Part shown: positions 8,946 through 17,526 of the stretch, in pieces | Layout of the letters: every line of letters starts with the position of its first letter | Position numbering within the stretch: position 1 is the stretch's first letter | Source of the DNA: Streptomyces flavotricini | GTDB taxonomy: Bacteria; Actinomycetota; Actinomycetes; Streptomycetales; Streptomycetaceae | Reading direction: 5' to 3' | Length of the DNA stretch: 64,000 bases | Assembly (NCBI RefSeq): GCF_020639365.1 | Contig: NZ_JAINUL010000001.1 | Coordinates: forward strand, 565,437-629,436 | Made by a program: the position numbers and the translations under genes | The notes under the pieces: model-generated | What the model was told of the DNA's origin: nothing | Databases searched by the model: none | The model's input: only the letters and a program-made list of their open reading frames with translations

Positions 8946-11540
8946 GGGCAGGAGTTCGATGTACCCGTCGGTTCCGTGGACGCGGATCCGCTGCCCGTCC
9001 CGGATCAGCCGGGTGGCCCGCTCCACGCCCACGACGGCCGGCAGACCGTACTCCCGGGCGATCACCGCGCCGTGGGTCATCAGGCCGCCCACCTCCGTCA
9101 CCAGGCCGGCGATCCCGACGAACAGGGGAGACCAGCTGGGGTCCGTGAAGGGCGTGACCAGGATGTCGCCCTCTTCGAGATCGGCGTCCGCCATGTCGAG
9201 GATGACGCGGGCCCGTCCTTCGACGGTCCCGGCGGAGACCGGTACGCCGATCAGGGCCCCGGCCGGCGCGTCGTCGCGCCGGTACGCCCCGGTGAGGGCT
9301 TCGCCGTCCGAGGTGAGCACCCGGGGCGGTGTGAGCGCGTGGTGCGCCCGGAACGCGTCCTTGCGCCGCTGGACGAGCTGGGGGTCGTCCAGCCGGTGCG
9401 CGCGCACGACGTCGTCGAATTCCTGGAAGGTGAGGTAGAAGACGTCCTCCTTCTCCGGGATCACGCCCGCCCGCACGAGGCGCTCGGCCTCCTCCATCAG
9501 GGCCCGCTTGTAGATGAAGTAGCGGCTGATGATGCCGTACTTCGGGTACTCCCGGTACCCGATGAAGGTCCTGACCCGGTCGATCATCCGCTTGGCCTCG
9601 TCCGCCTTCCGCTGCCCGTCCGGCAGGTCGCGAAGGCGTGACAGTACCTCGCGTTCCTTCTGCTGCGCCTTCTGCCGCCCCTGCTCGAAGCGCCGCCCGG
9701 CGGCGCCCGGCTCGAAGTTCCTCACGTTGTCGAGGATCACGGGCACGATCGTGCTCGGCCGCTCGCGCCACCGCGGCCGCGTGATGTCGATCTCGCCGAC
9801 GCAGCGCATGCCGTACCGGTCGAGGTAGGCCTCGACGGCATCGCGCGCTGCGGCGCCGCCCGGGACCTTCGCCAGCCCGTCCGGGAAGTCCTCGTCGCCT
9901 GCGCCCTGCAGGAACGCCACCACCTCCGGCCACGGCCGGATCACGTCCGCGACGTCGAGCAGCGCCAGCCCCATCTCGGACGTGATGTTGTCGGGGGCGG
10001 ACAGCGTCAGCGTGTCAGCCGCGTTCTTCTCGCCCAGCCACTCCTGAAGCTTGTCGTTCAGCCACCACGTGGCCTCCATCCCCGCCATGATCGCCTGGAT
10101 GCTCAGCGGATCACTGAGCACTCGCCGGTGCTCCTCGAAGGCCTCCCGCAGGAAGTCGAACAGTGCCGGTCCGCTCTTCGTACGGATCTCGCGCTCCAGG
10201 GCGGCGATGGACCTCCTGCTGCGCTCGATCAGCCCGGTGACGATCGCCGGATCGGTCTCGACCGGGGCGGACGCACCGCCGGCCGGCGGCCCGCCGGGAG
10301 CCGCGTCAGCGAGCAGCGGGACGAAGTCGTCGCGCTCGAGGACGGTCTCCAGAGCGTCCTTGATCAGCGGGTCGCCCTTCCCCATGGCGTCCAGGAGCCC
10401 GGCCCGGCTCGCGGGCGAGGCCAGGCGCCGGGTGACGTCGACGAACAGCCGTCCGCCGGCCTCGTGCATCGCCACCATGGCCGTCAGCTGCCACATGGAG
10501 TACCCCAGGGGCTTCATGGGGTCGGTCATCATCTGCCCGTGGCCGACGGAGACGTAGACGTGGTTCTCCCGGTCGCCGCTCTCCGGGACGGGGAACAGCG
10601 TCGTGACCGGCCGGCTCTGCACGATCTGGAACTCGTCGTCGACCAGGCACCATTCGATGTCCTGCGGGCGGCCGAAGTGCGCTTCGATCCGCCGCCCGAG
10701 CCCCACGAGCCGCACGGCCTGCGCGTCCGTCAGCGAGGGCTGCTCCTGCCGCCGCGCGTCGATCGCCACCTCCCGCGTACCGCCGTCCGGCAGGGCCGTC
10801 ACCTCGCGCTGCTTGGCGGCGATCACCTTGGTGACGACCTCGCCGTCCCGCACCTTGAAGACGTCCGGGTTCACCAGGCCGGAGACCAGGGCCTCGCCCA
10901 GGCCGAAGCCGGCGTCCACGGTGGCGACCTTCCGGTTGCCCGTGACGGGGTCGGCCGTGAACAGGATGCCGGACGCCTGCGGGAACGCCATCCTCTGCAC
11001 GACCACGGCCATGTGGACCGTACGGTGGTCGATGCCGTTCCTGCGGCGGTACGTCACGGCCCGCTCGGTGAAGAGCGAGGCCCAGCACCGGCTCACGTGC
11101 CGCAGGACCTCCGCCGGACCCACGACGTTCAGGTACGTGTCCTGCTGGCCGGCGAAGGAGGCCGTCGGCAGGTCCTCCGCCGTCGCGCTGGACCGGACGG
11201 CGTAGGCGGCCTGCTCGCCGAGCCTGCCGAGCGCGCCGGTGATCGCCGACGCGAGGTCACCCGGTACGGGAGTGCCTTCGATGGTCCGCCGGATCCGTGC
11301 GCTGAGCGTGCGGACCGCCTCCCGGTCGTCCGGGTCCACACGGGACAGCTCATCGAGCAGATCGCCGATCGACGGTGCGTCCGCCATGATCCGCCGGAAG
11401 CCGTCCGTCGTCACGCAGAAGCCCGCCGGGACCCGGACGCCTTCGATCCGCGACAGCCCGCCCAGATGCGCGCCCTTGCCGCCGACGGCCGCGAGCCGCG
11501 TCTCGTCGACGTCCTGAAGACCCAGCACGTACCGCTCCAT
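8943..11540 (-). CDS. rph: Rifamycin phosphotransferase (Rph)
   Basis: 865 aa from ATG 11540 (GTG 11543 is an alternative better spaced from GGGAGG). Rph inactivates rifamycins by ATP-dependent phosphorylation of the ansa-chain hydroxyl, giving AMP and phosphate. Domains: N-terminal ATP-grasp (VGGKGAHLGGLSRI, YAVRSSATAEDLPTASFAGQQDT, FTADPVTGNR, GRPQDIEWC), central rifamycin-binding domain (about 330-750), and C-terminal swivelling His domain with LMTHGAVIAREYGLPAVVGV, catalytic His at about residue 823. Length and motifs match characterised Rph (865-867 aa) rather than PEP synthase. A rifamycin-associated element lies upstream. Confidence 0.95.
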   Translation of the reverse strand: MERYVLGLQDVDETRLAAVGGKGAHLGGLSRIEGVRVPAGFCVTTDGFRRIMADAPSIGDLLDELSRVDPDDREAVRTLSARIRRTIEGTPVPGDLASAITGALGRLGEQAAYAVRSSATAEDLPTASFAGQQDTYLNVVGPAEVLRHVSRCWASLFTERAVTYRRRNGIDHRTVHMAVVVQRMAFPQASGILFTADPVTGNRKVATVDAGFGLGEALVSGLVNPDVFKVRDGEVVTKVIAAKQREVTALPDGGTREVAIDARRQEQPSLTDAQAVRLVGLGRRIEAHFGRPQDIEWCLVDDEFQIVQSRPVTTLFPVPESGDRENHVYVSVGHGQMMTDPMKPLGYSMWQLTAMVAMHEAGGRLFVDVTRRLASPASRAGLLDAMGKGDPLIKDALETVLERDDFVPLLADAAPGGPPAGGASAPVETDPAIVTGLIERSRRSIAALEREIRTKSGPALFDFLREAFEEHRRVLSDPLSIQAIMAGMEATWWLNDKLQEWLGEKNAADTLTLSAPDNITSEMGLALLDVADVIRPWPEVVAFLQGAGDEDFPDGLAKVPGGAAARDAVEAYLDRYGMRCVGEIDITRPRWRERPSTIVPVILDNVRNFEPGAAGRRFEQGRQKAQQKEREVLSRLRDLPDGQRKADEAKRMIDRVRTFIGYREYPKYGIISRYFIYKRALMEEAERLVRAGVIPEKEDVFYLTFQEFDDVVRAHRLDDPQLVQRRKDAFRAHHALTPPRVLTSDGEALTGAYRRDDAPAGALIGVPVSAGTVEGRARVILDMADADLEEGDILVTPFTDPSWSPLFVGIAGLVTEVGGLMTHGAVIAREYGLPAVVGVERATRLIRDGQRIRVHGTDGYIELLP

Positions 11541-11701
11541 CACTGCGACACCTCCCAGGCAGCCCTGCTCCGTTGCACTGCGTCGAGCGACCGGATCACC
11601 GGCGCCTCCCACTCCGTCGAACCTCTGCCCCCGCACGGCCCCCGCGTTTCCGCAGGCAGGCCGGCGTCTCGGGCCACCGACCGACGATTGTGCGCCGTGA
11701 C

Positions 11702-11724
11702 GGGGGTCTTGCGGCAAGCCCCCC
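11702..11724. promoter_or_regulatory. Rifamycin-associated element (RAE)
   Basis: Near-perfect inverted repeat: a GGGG run, the core CTTGCGGCAAG, then a CCCC run. It matches the published RAE consensus found upstream of rifamycin-resistance genes in actinomycetes (GGGGCTTGCGGCAAGGCCC) apart from one or two positions. It sits in the divergent region between rph (minus) and a P450 (plus), and overlaps candidate -35 elements on both strands. Confidence 0.85.
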
Positions 11725-11737
11725 GACGCGCTATAAG
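11709..11737 (+). promoter_or_regulatory. Candidate promoter for the P450 gene, overlapping the RAE
   Basis: TTGCGG (11709-11714, inside the RAE core), a 17-base spacer and TATAAG (11732-11737) form a good housekeeping-type promoter reading toward the P450. On the opposite strand TTGCCG and CACAAT, 19 bases apart, could serve rph. Transcription would start near 11744. Confidence 0.55.
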
Positions 11738-11745
11738 TTGAGAGT

Positions 11746-11769
11746 GGCAAGGAGAGGGCTCTCCTTGCC
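11746..11769 (+). terminator. Hairpin in the P450 leader (attenuator-like)
   Basis: A perfect 10-bp stem (GGCAAGGAGA / TCTCCTTGCC) with a GGGC loop, followed on the plus strand by TTTATCGTTTG. It begins only a few bases after the predicted start point of the plus-strand promoter. It may be an early terminator/attenuator, a stabilising 5' hairpin, or a second operator. Confidence 0.5.
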
Positions 11770-11897
11770 TTTATCGTTTGCCGCCCTCCCACGCGCTCTA
11801 CCGGGCCGGTCCCCTTCCGGGCAGGATGACCCGGCGCACCGGAGGTCACCCGCGGCCGTGACCCCCGCCCGGTCCCGACCGTGATCCGGAGGTCCCA

Positions 11898-13127
11898 GTG
11901 GCACGGCAGGACGACCAGGCGCTCCGTGACGAGCTGTACCGCGACCCCTATCCGCTCTACGACCGCGCCCGCCGGACCGAGGGGCTGCTGTACGTACCCG
12001 AGTTCGACGCGTGGCTGGTGGCTCGCGACCGGGACGTACGGGAAGTGCTGCTGCGCGCGGCGGACTTCTCCTCGGCCAACTCACTGCTGCCGGACATCCC
12101 GCTCTCGGAGGCGGCGCTCGGCGTCCTGCCCCGGGGGTTCGGACCCCGCCCCACCGTCGTGTCCAGCGACGCCGAGGCCCACCGGCGGCTCCGGGCCCCG
12201 TTGAACCGGGGGTTGTCCGCCGCACGGGTGGCGGCCCTGCTGCCGTACGCCCGTGCGCGTGCGGGGGAGTTGGTGGACGGCTTCGCGGCGGACGGGTCCG
12301 CCGAGCTGGTGGAGGCGTACGCCCGGCGGTTGCCCGGGATGGTGGTCGGACGGCTGATCGGGCTGGACCCCGCCGACGTGCCCGCCGCGGTGCACGGCGG
12401 CTACCGGGCCGAGGAACTGCTGTTCCGCCCGCTGCCGCCCGAGGGGCAGGCGGCCGCGGCCGAGGACGTGGTCGCCCTCCAGCACCTGCTCGACGAGTAC
12501 GTCCGCGACCGGCGCGCCCGCCCCCGCGACGACATGTGCTCGGCCATGGTGGCCGCCCTCGCCCCCGGCGACGCCGAGCTCACTCTCGAACAGCGCCACG
12601 AACTGGTGACGAACCTGCAGAACCTGCTGATCGCCGGGTTCCTCACCACGAGCGCCCTCATCGGCACGACACTGATGCACCTGCTCGGCGACGACCGGCG
12701 GCAGTGGCGGATGCTCCGCGCCGATCCGTCCCTGGTCCCGGCGGCGGTGGAGGAGGCCGCCCGCCACGACACCGCCATCCAGGCATTCCGGCGGACCACC
12801 ACCCGGCCGGTGACCCTCGCCGGGACGGAACTGCCCGCGGGGGCCACCGTGATGGTGGCGTACGGCTCGGCCAACCGCGACGAGGAACGGTACGAGCGGG
12901 CGGGGGAGTTCGACATCACCCGGACCGGGAGCCGGCAGCACCTCGCCTTCGGGTACGGCCCCCACGGCTGCCCCGGCTCCCGACTGGCCCGCGAACAGCT
13001 CCGCCTGACACTCGATCTGTTCCTCCGCCGCATGCCGGAACTGCGACTGGACCCCAGCCGCCCGGGGCCGCGGATGCGGCCCACGCTCATCCACCGCTCA
13101 CCGCGGGTCCTGTACGCCACCTGGTGA
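11898..13127 (+). CDS. Cytochrome P450, divergent from rph
   Basis: 409 aa, GTG 11898 after CGGAGG. Soluble bacterial P450: the heme loop FGYGPHGCPGSRLAR carries the Cys ligand, and the K-helix ExxR is EAAR in VEEAARHD. The I-helix reads LIAGFLTTSALIGT: the conserved acid before Thr (AGxE/DTT) is Leu, which may alter proton delivery or indicate unusual chemistry. A redox partner is not adjacent. Placement opposite rph across an RAE suggests it is co-induced by rifamycins and could oxidise an ansamycin; that is inference. The following P450 is transcribed the same way 126 bases later from its own operator. Confidence 0.92.
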   Translation: MARQDDQALRDELYRDPYPLYDRARRTEGLLYVPEFDAWLVARDRDVREVLLRAADFSSANSLLPDIPLSEAALGVLPRGFGPRPTVVSSDAEAHRRLRAPLNRGLSAARVAALLPYARARAGELVDGFAADGSAELVEAYARRLPGMVVGRLIGLDPADVPAAVHGGYRAEELLFRPLPPEGQAAAAEDVVALQHLLDEYVRDRRARPRDDMCSAMVAALAPGDAELTLEQRHELVTNLQNLLIAGFLTTSALIGTTLMHLLGDDRRQWRMLRADPSLVPAAVEEAARHDTAIQAFRRTTTRPVTLAGTELPAGATVMVAYGSANRDEERYERAGEFDITRTGSRQHLAFGYGPHGCPGSRLAREQLRLTLDLFLRRMPELRLDPSRPGPRMRPTLIHRSPRVLYATW

Positions 13128-13207
13128 AACCCGCCGCGGGGCCCGACCACGTCCCGAATGCCGACCGACGCGGATCCCCGTTCCATGGGGTAACGTTCCC
13201 GACGAGA

Positions 13208-13229
13208 AAACGGGGACTGGTCCCCGTTT
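13208..13229. promoter_or_regulatory. Perfect 22-base palindrome upstream of P450 2 (TetR-type operator)
   Basis: Arms AAACGGGGAC and GTCCCCGTTT separated by TG, ending 24 bases before the start codon of the second P450. Size and symmetry fit a TetR dimer site. The TetR gene at 14558 is the obvious candidate ligand-sensing repressor. Confidence 0.7.
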
Positions 13230-13253
13230 CATTCGAGGAGGAAGGGAACCGCC

Positions 13254-14456
13254 ATGCCCGCCCCGACGCTCGACGAACTCGCCCCCGCGGAAGCCGACTT
13301 CGCCGCCGACCCCTACCCCGTCTACGCCGCCCTGCGCGAGAAGGGACTCGTCCACCGCGTCCACGTGCCCGGGAGCGGGGACGTGTGGCTCGTCCTCGGG
13401 CGCGACGAGGTGCGCGCCGCCCTGACGGACCCCCGGCTGTGCAACGACATACGGCACTCCGCGACGTGGGACAGCGACGGCGGCAACGCCATCGGGCTGA
13501 ACATGCTGCAGACCGACGCCCCCCGGCACACGCGTCTGCGCGCCCTGGTCGCACGCGAGTTCACCGCCGGACGCATCGAGGCGATGCGGCCCCGCGTCCA
13601 GCGGATCGCCGACGGGCTCCTCGACGCCCTGCCGCCGGCCGGGGCCGCCGATCTGGTCGCCGGCTACGCCCTCCCGCTGCCGCTCACCGTCATCTGCGAA
13701 CTGCTCGGCGTCCCCCTCGCGGACCAGCACCACTTCCACGCCTGGTCGACCGAGCTCGTGGCGCCGTCCTCACCCGCCGCGGCGGGCGCCGCCGCCGGCG
13801 AGATGAGCGCGTACTTCGCCGCCCTCATCGCCGCCAAGGCCGATGAGCCCGGCACCGACCTGATGAGCGCCCTGGTCCAGGCCTCCATCGAGCAGGACGG
13901 GCTCTCCCCCGAGGAACTCCTCGGCATGGCCTTCCTCCTGCTCGTCGCGGGACACGAGACCACCGTCAACCTCATCTCCAGCGCGGTCCTGGCCCTGCTG
14001 CGCCACCCGGACCAGCTCGCCGCGCTGCGCGCCGACCCGCGCCTGATCGACGGCGCCGTCGAGGAGGCGCTCCGCTACGACGGCCCCGTCACCGCCGCGG
14101 CCTTCCGGCACGCCGCCGAGCCCGTGGAGATCGCCGGGGTGCGCATCCCCGCGGGCGACAGCGTGATGCTCTCCCTGGCCGCCGCCTCCCGCGACCCCGG
14201 GCACTTCCCCGACCCCGACCGCTTCGACGTCCGGCGCCCCGCGCAGGGACACCTCGCGTTCGGCCACGGCATCCACCACTGCCTCGGCGCCCCGCTCGCC
14301 CGCCTCGAAGGACGGACCGCCCTGCGGGCGCTGCTGCGGCGGCTGCCGGACTTCGCCCTGGACGTCGCGCCCGAATCCCTCGTACGGCGCCCGGGCGCCA
14401 TGCTCAGGGGCGTGGCCGCGCTTCCCGTGAGGTGGTCGAGGCGCCTGGACGCGTGA
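13254..14456 (+). CDS. Cytochrome P450 (second)
   Basis: 400 aa, ATG 13254 with GAGGAGGAAGGG upstream. Canonical class I P450: I-helix LVAGHETTVNLISS, K-helix EEALRYDGPV (ExxR), heme loop FGHGIHHCLGAPLARLEGRTAL. The layout (N-terminal DPYPVYAALRE, LNMLQTDAPRHTRLR, EFTAGRIE) is that of the common secondary-metabolite and xenobiotic P450s (CYP105/107-like). A palindromic operator lies in front and a TetR gene behind, separated by a second inverted repeat, so expression is probably ligand-induced. No ferredoxin gene is adjacent. Substrate unknown. Confidence 0.95.
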   Translation: MPAPTLDELAPAEADFAADPYPVYAALREKGLVHRVHVPGSGDVWLVLGRDEVRAALTDPRLCNDIRHSATWDSDGGNAIGLNMLQTDAPRHTRLRALVAREFTAGRIEAMRPRVQRIADGLLDALPPAGAADLVAGYALPLPLTVICELLGVPLADQHHFHAWSTELVAPSSPAAAGAAAGEMSAYFAALIAAKADEPGTDLMSALVQASIEQDGLSPEELLGMAFLLLVAGHETTVNLISSAVLALLRHPDQLAALRADPRLIDGAVEEALRYDGPVTAAAFRHAAEPVEIAGVRIPAGDSVMLSLAAASRDPGHFPDPDRFDVRRPAQGHLAFGHGIHHCLGAPLARLEGRTALRALLRRLPDFALDVAPESLVRRPGAMLRGVAALPVRWSRRLDA

Positions 14457-14476
14457 CACCGCCCGCGGTGGCGCTA

Positions 14477-14512
14477 GCATCCGTACCGGACACGGATCTC
14501 CGGTACGGATGC
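14477..14512. promoter_or_regulatory. 13-bp inverted repeat upstream of tetR
   Basis: Perfect arms GCATCCGTACCGG and CCGGTACGGATGC, 10 bases apart, between the P450 stop and the TTG start at 14558. It could be an operator for the TetR gene, or a terminator for the P450; there is no T-run. Its sequence differs completely from the palindrome before the P450. Confidence 0.55.
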
Positions 14513-14557
14513 GCGTACCTCCCGTACGCACGTCACCGGCAACGCCAGGAGCGGACA

Positions 14558-15229
14558 TTGACCCCGGCCACGGAACGGCCCGCGCCGGTACGGCGTGACG
14601 CACGGCGCAACCGCGAGCTGCTCCTGGCCGCCGCGCGCAAGGCCTTCGCGGCCCAGGGGCTGGACGCCCCGCTCGACGAGATCGCCCGCCGCGCGGGCGT
14701 CGGGAACGCCACCCTCTACCGGCACTTCCCCACCCGGGCCGCCCTGATCGACGCCGTGTTCCAGGACTCCCTCCAGGGGACCGTCGACGCCGGCGAGGCG
14801 GCCCGCGGCGCGGCGGACGCCTGGACGGGACTGGCCGAGTACCTGGAGGCGGTCTTCACGGTGCTGGCCACCGACCGCGGCGCCAACGACCTGATGACCA
14901 CGGCCATCGAGGGCGTCACCTCGCTGGACGCCGTCCACGCCCACAACCACGGGACGATCGCGCTGCTGATGGACCGCGCGCAGCGCGACGGCACGATGCG
15001 CGCCGACGTCACCGTCGAGGACCTGCTGCTGAGCCTGGCCACGCTCGGCCGCGCCGTCCCCTCCCTGGCGGCCGCCGGGCCCCCGCACGCATGGCGCCGC
15101 CAGCTGTCCCTGTTCCTCGACGCCCTGCGGGCGGGGACCCGTCCCGCCACCCCGCTGCCCGCCCCGGCCCTGACCGCCCAGGACCTGGAGGCAGTCCTCC
15201 ACGACCTCGGACCGCACCGCGGGAGCTGA
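14558..15229 (+). CDS. TetR-family transcriptional regulator
   Basis: 223 aa. TTG start at 14558 chosen because CCAGGAG lies eight bases upstream. N-terminal HTH: RDARRNRELLLAAARKAFAAQGLDAPLDEIARRAGVGNATLYRHFPTR, ideal TetR form. The C-terminal ligand domain matches the frequent actinobacterial TetR_C type (LMDRAQRDGTMRADVTVEDLLLSLATLGR). It follows P450 2 on the same strand and probably represses it through the 22-base palindrome. Confidence 0.92.
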   Translation: MTPATERPAPVRRDARRNRELLLAAARKAFAAQGLDAPLDEIARRAGVGNATLYRHFPTRAALIDAVFQDSLQGTVDAGEAARGAADAWTGLAEYLEAVFTVLATDRGANDLMTTAIEGVTSLDAVHAHNHGTIALLMDRAQRDGTMRADVTVEDLLLSLATLGRAVPSLAAAGPPHAWRRQLSLFLDALRAGTRPATPLPAPALTAQDLEAVLHDLGPHRGS

Positions 15230-15288
15230 CCCGGACCAGGCCGACGGCGGGGCGCGCGGCGGGGCCGGGCGCGACGGACCGGAGGCCG

Positions 15289-15530
15289 CTACCGCCAGAC
15301 GACGGCGCGCCACTTCTTGCCACGTGCGGCACGGACGCCCCGCCACGCCCCCGGCCCCGTCGGTCGCCTGACCGACCACCGTGCCGCGATCGTTGATCGC
15401 GGTGGCCACACCCCCCTCCGCCCCGGGGGGGGCGGCTCAGTACGGTCGCCCGGCCGTCGGCGCCCCACCGCACGAGATGGCCGCTGCGGCTCTCGTCCGG
15501 CGAGAGCCCCACGACGTCCCCGGCGTCTCA
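15289..15530 (-). pseudogene. C-terminal remnant of a HAF-repeat protein
   Basis: Minus-strand pieces in three frames make one HAF-type tail: DAGDVVGLSPDESRSGHLV, RWGADGRATVLSR; then, after a C/G homopolymer (about 15420-15435), VATAINDRGTVVGQATDGAG; then AWRGVRAARGKKWRAVVWR and stop. An in-frame TGA bounds it upstream and there is no start. HAF units read 'AxxINDxGxVVGxxxxxxGxxRAxxW'. An intact HAF protein lies at 60544-61758. At least two frameshifts, both in G/C runs. Confidence 0.7.
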
Positions 15531-15863
15531 AGAAGATCTCCCCTGTCTTCTCGGACTGTCACGGCGCCGGTCCCCGACCGGCGGCGGGCCGGTCCGGACC
15601 GCGCCACGGAACCGAAAGCACCCGTACGCCCTGTGGATCCCCCGGCGGCGAGAACGACGATGGTCGAGCCTCCGCCGACTTCGACCGGAGGAGATTCCGC
15701 CGAACGCCCGCGCGCGTCTCCCGGCAGGACCGCCGCCCGCCCCGCTCCTCGGTCCGGGATGGCGCGAAGATGGGTGATTCCGGGGATCCTCATGGAGGTT
15801 ACGCCCCCGTCCGTTCACCTCTCGGCGAACTGCGCGTCGTCTCGGACGATGAGGTTTGCAGCC
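15531..15863. other. Intergenic region before the metallophosphoesterase
   Basis: About 330 bases without a recognisable gene. The plus frame is open but its codon use is poor. GATGAGGTTTGCAGCC supplies the ribosome binding site of the gene at 15864; the promoter should be within the final 150 bases. Confidence 0.5.
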
Positions 15864-17441
15864 ATGGACCTTCCCGATTTCGGTATCCCCCAGAAGCTCG
15901 CCTCCCGGATGAGCACGGCCGAGCAGCACGACTACCTGCGTGCGAGGTTCACCCGGCGCGGCGCCCTGCGCGCGGGTGCGGTGACCGCGGCCGTCGCCGG
16001 CGTCGGCCTGGGCGTCGGCGCGGCCTCGCCCGCGTACGCGGCTCCGGCCGTGCTGACCTCCACCGAGCGGCGCGGTGTCGACGGTGCGCTGGCCGCGCCG
16101 TTCGCACGGCACTTGCAGTACGGCGCCGACCCGAAGACGCAGATGCGGGTGTCCTGGCAGGTGCCGTTCGCGGTGAAGAAGCCGTACCTGCGCGTGGGCA
16201 CCAGCCCCTGGGCGCTGAGCGTGAAGATCGACGCGGAGGTCCGGCACCTGAGCACCCCGGTCCTGAACGGCGGCAAGATCGCCGCGGCCGAGCAGTTCTA
16301 CCTGCACGTGGGCCTGGACCGGCTGAAGCCCGGCCAGACCTACTACTACGGTGTCGGACACGACGGCTTCGACCCCGCCGACCACCGCAACCTGGGCACG
16401 CTCGGCACCTTCACCACCGCCCCCTCGCGCGCCGAGAACTTCACCTTCACCGCCTTCGGCGACCAGGGCGTGAGCTACCACGCGCTCGGCAACGACGCGG
16501 TGCTGCTGGCCCAGAACCCGGCCTTCCACCTGCACGCGGGCGACATCTGCTACGCCGACTCCTCCGGTGCGGGCACCGCCGGCGACACCTACGACGCGCG
16601 GGCCTGGGACCAGTTCCTGGCCCAGACGGAGACGGTGGCCAAGACCGTCCCGTGGATGGTGACGACCGGCAACCACGACATGGAGGCCTGGTACTCGCCC
16701 CAGGGCTACGGCGGCCAGAACGCCCGCTGGTCCCTGCCCGACAACGGCCCGGACCCGGTCAACCAGCCCGGCGTGTACTCGTTCGTGCACGGCAACGTCG
16801 GGGTCGTGGCGCTCGACGCGAACGACGTCTCGTACGAGATCCCCGCCAACTTCGGGATCAGCGGCGGAAAGCAGACCGCGTGGCTGGACCGGCGGCTGGG
16901 CGAACTGCGCCACCACCGCGACGTGGACTTCGTCGTGGTGTTCTTCCACCACTGCGCGTTCTCCACCACCAGCGCGCACGCCTCGGACGGCGGGGTGCGC
17001 GACGTGTGGGTGCCGCTGTTCGAGAAGCACCAGGTGGACCTGGTCATCAACGGCCACAACCACGTGTACGAGCGGACCGACGCGATCAAGGGCAACAAGG
17101 TCGGCCGGAAGGTCCCCATCGGCGAGCGCACCGATCCCACGCGGGACGGGATCGTGTACGTCACGGCCGGCGCGGCGGGGCGTTCGCTGTACAGCTTCCC
17201 GGTGCCGGACTCGTACGAGGGTCATGTCGCGGACCGCGACGGAGTCGAGTCCTACCGGTGGGTCAAGGGCGGTTCGAAGGCCACCGAGACGGTGGAGTGG
17301 TCGCGGGTGCGGTACACCAACTACTCCTTCCTCGCGGTCGAGGTCGAGACGGGCCGGTCACCGAAGCTGAAGGTCAGCGCGCTGGCCGAGACGGGCCAGC
17401 GGATCGACCACTTCGAGATCCAGCGGGGACGCGGCCGCTGA
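15864..17441 (+). CDS. Secreted metallophosphoesterase, purple acid phosphatase-like
   Basis: 525 aa from ATG 15864 (GAGG nine bases upstream; ATG 15849 possible). A twin-arginine signal is visible: FTRRGALRAGAVTAAVAGVG, ending AYAAPA, so export is folded, via Tat. Then a fibronectin-like N-domain (LQYGADPKTQMRVSWQVPF...) and the metallophosphatase core with all five motifs: FGDQG, HAGDICYADS, TTGNHDME, VVFFHHC, INGHNHVYERT. Such dimetal enzymes release phosphate from organic esters outside the cell and are usually PhoP-regulated, though no PHO box was identified. Ends at a bidirectional terminator. Confidence 0.93.
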   Translation: MDLPDFGIPQKLASRMSTAEQHDYLRARFTRRGALRAGAVTAAVAGVGLGVGAASPAYAAPAVLTSTERRGVDGALAAPFARHLQYGADPKTQMRVSWQVPFAVKKPYLRVGTSPWALSVKIDAEVRHLSTPVLNGGKIAAAEQFYLHVGLDRLKPGQTYYYGVGHDGFDPADHRNLGTLGTFTTAPSRAENFTFTAFGDQGVSYHALGNDAVLLAQNPAFHLHAGDICYADSSGAGTAGDTYDARAWDQFLAQTETVAKTVPWMVTTGNHDMEAWYSPQGYGGQNARWSLPDNGPDPVNQPGVYSFVHGNVGVVALDANDVSYEIPANFGISGGKQTAWLDRRLGELRHHRDVDFVVVFFHHCAFSTTSAHASDGGVRDVWVPLFEKHQVDLVINGHNHVYERTDAIKGNKVGRKVPIGERTDPTRDGIVYVTAGAAGRSLYSFPVPDSYEGHVADRDGVESYRWVKGGSKATETVEWSRVRYTNYSFLAVEVETGRSPKLKVSALAETGQRIDHFEIQRGRGR

Positions 17442-17453
17442 GGTCCTGCGCGG

Positions 17454-17488
17454 CGGGACGCCTTCCTCCCCCGGAGCAGGGCGTCCCG
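17454..17488. terminator. Bidirectional terminator
   Basis: Inverted repeat CGGGACGCC / GGCGTCCCG with a 17-base loop between two convergent genes (stops at 17441 and 17527). No T-run, as usual for high-GC terminators. Confidence 0.6.
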
Positions 17489-17526
17489 GACACGCTCCGG
17501 GTCCTCGCCCGCCACGTCGCCGGAGC

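Noticed and set aside
8943..11540. Annotation as phosphoenolpyruvate synthase
   Set aside because: Domain order and His-domain wording are shared, but the 865-aa length, rifamycin-domain-sized middle and the upstream RAE fit rifamycin phosphotransferase.
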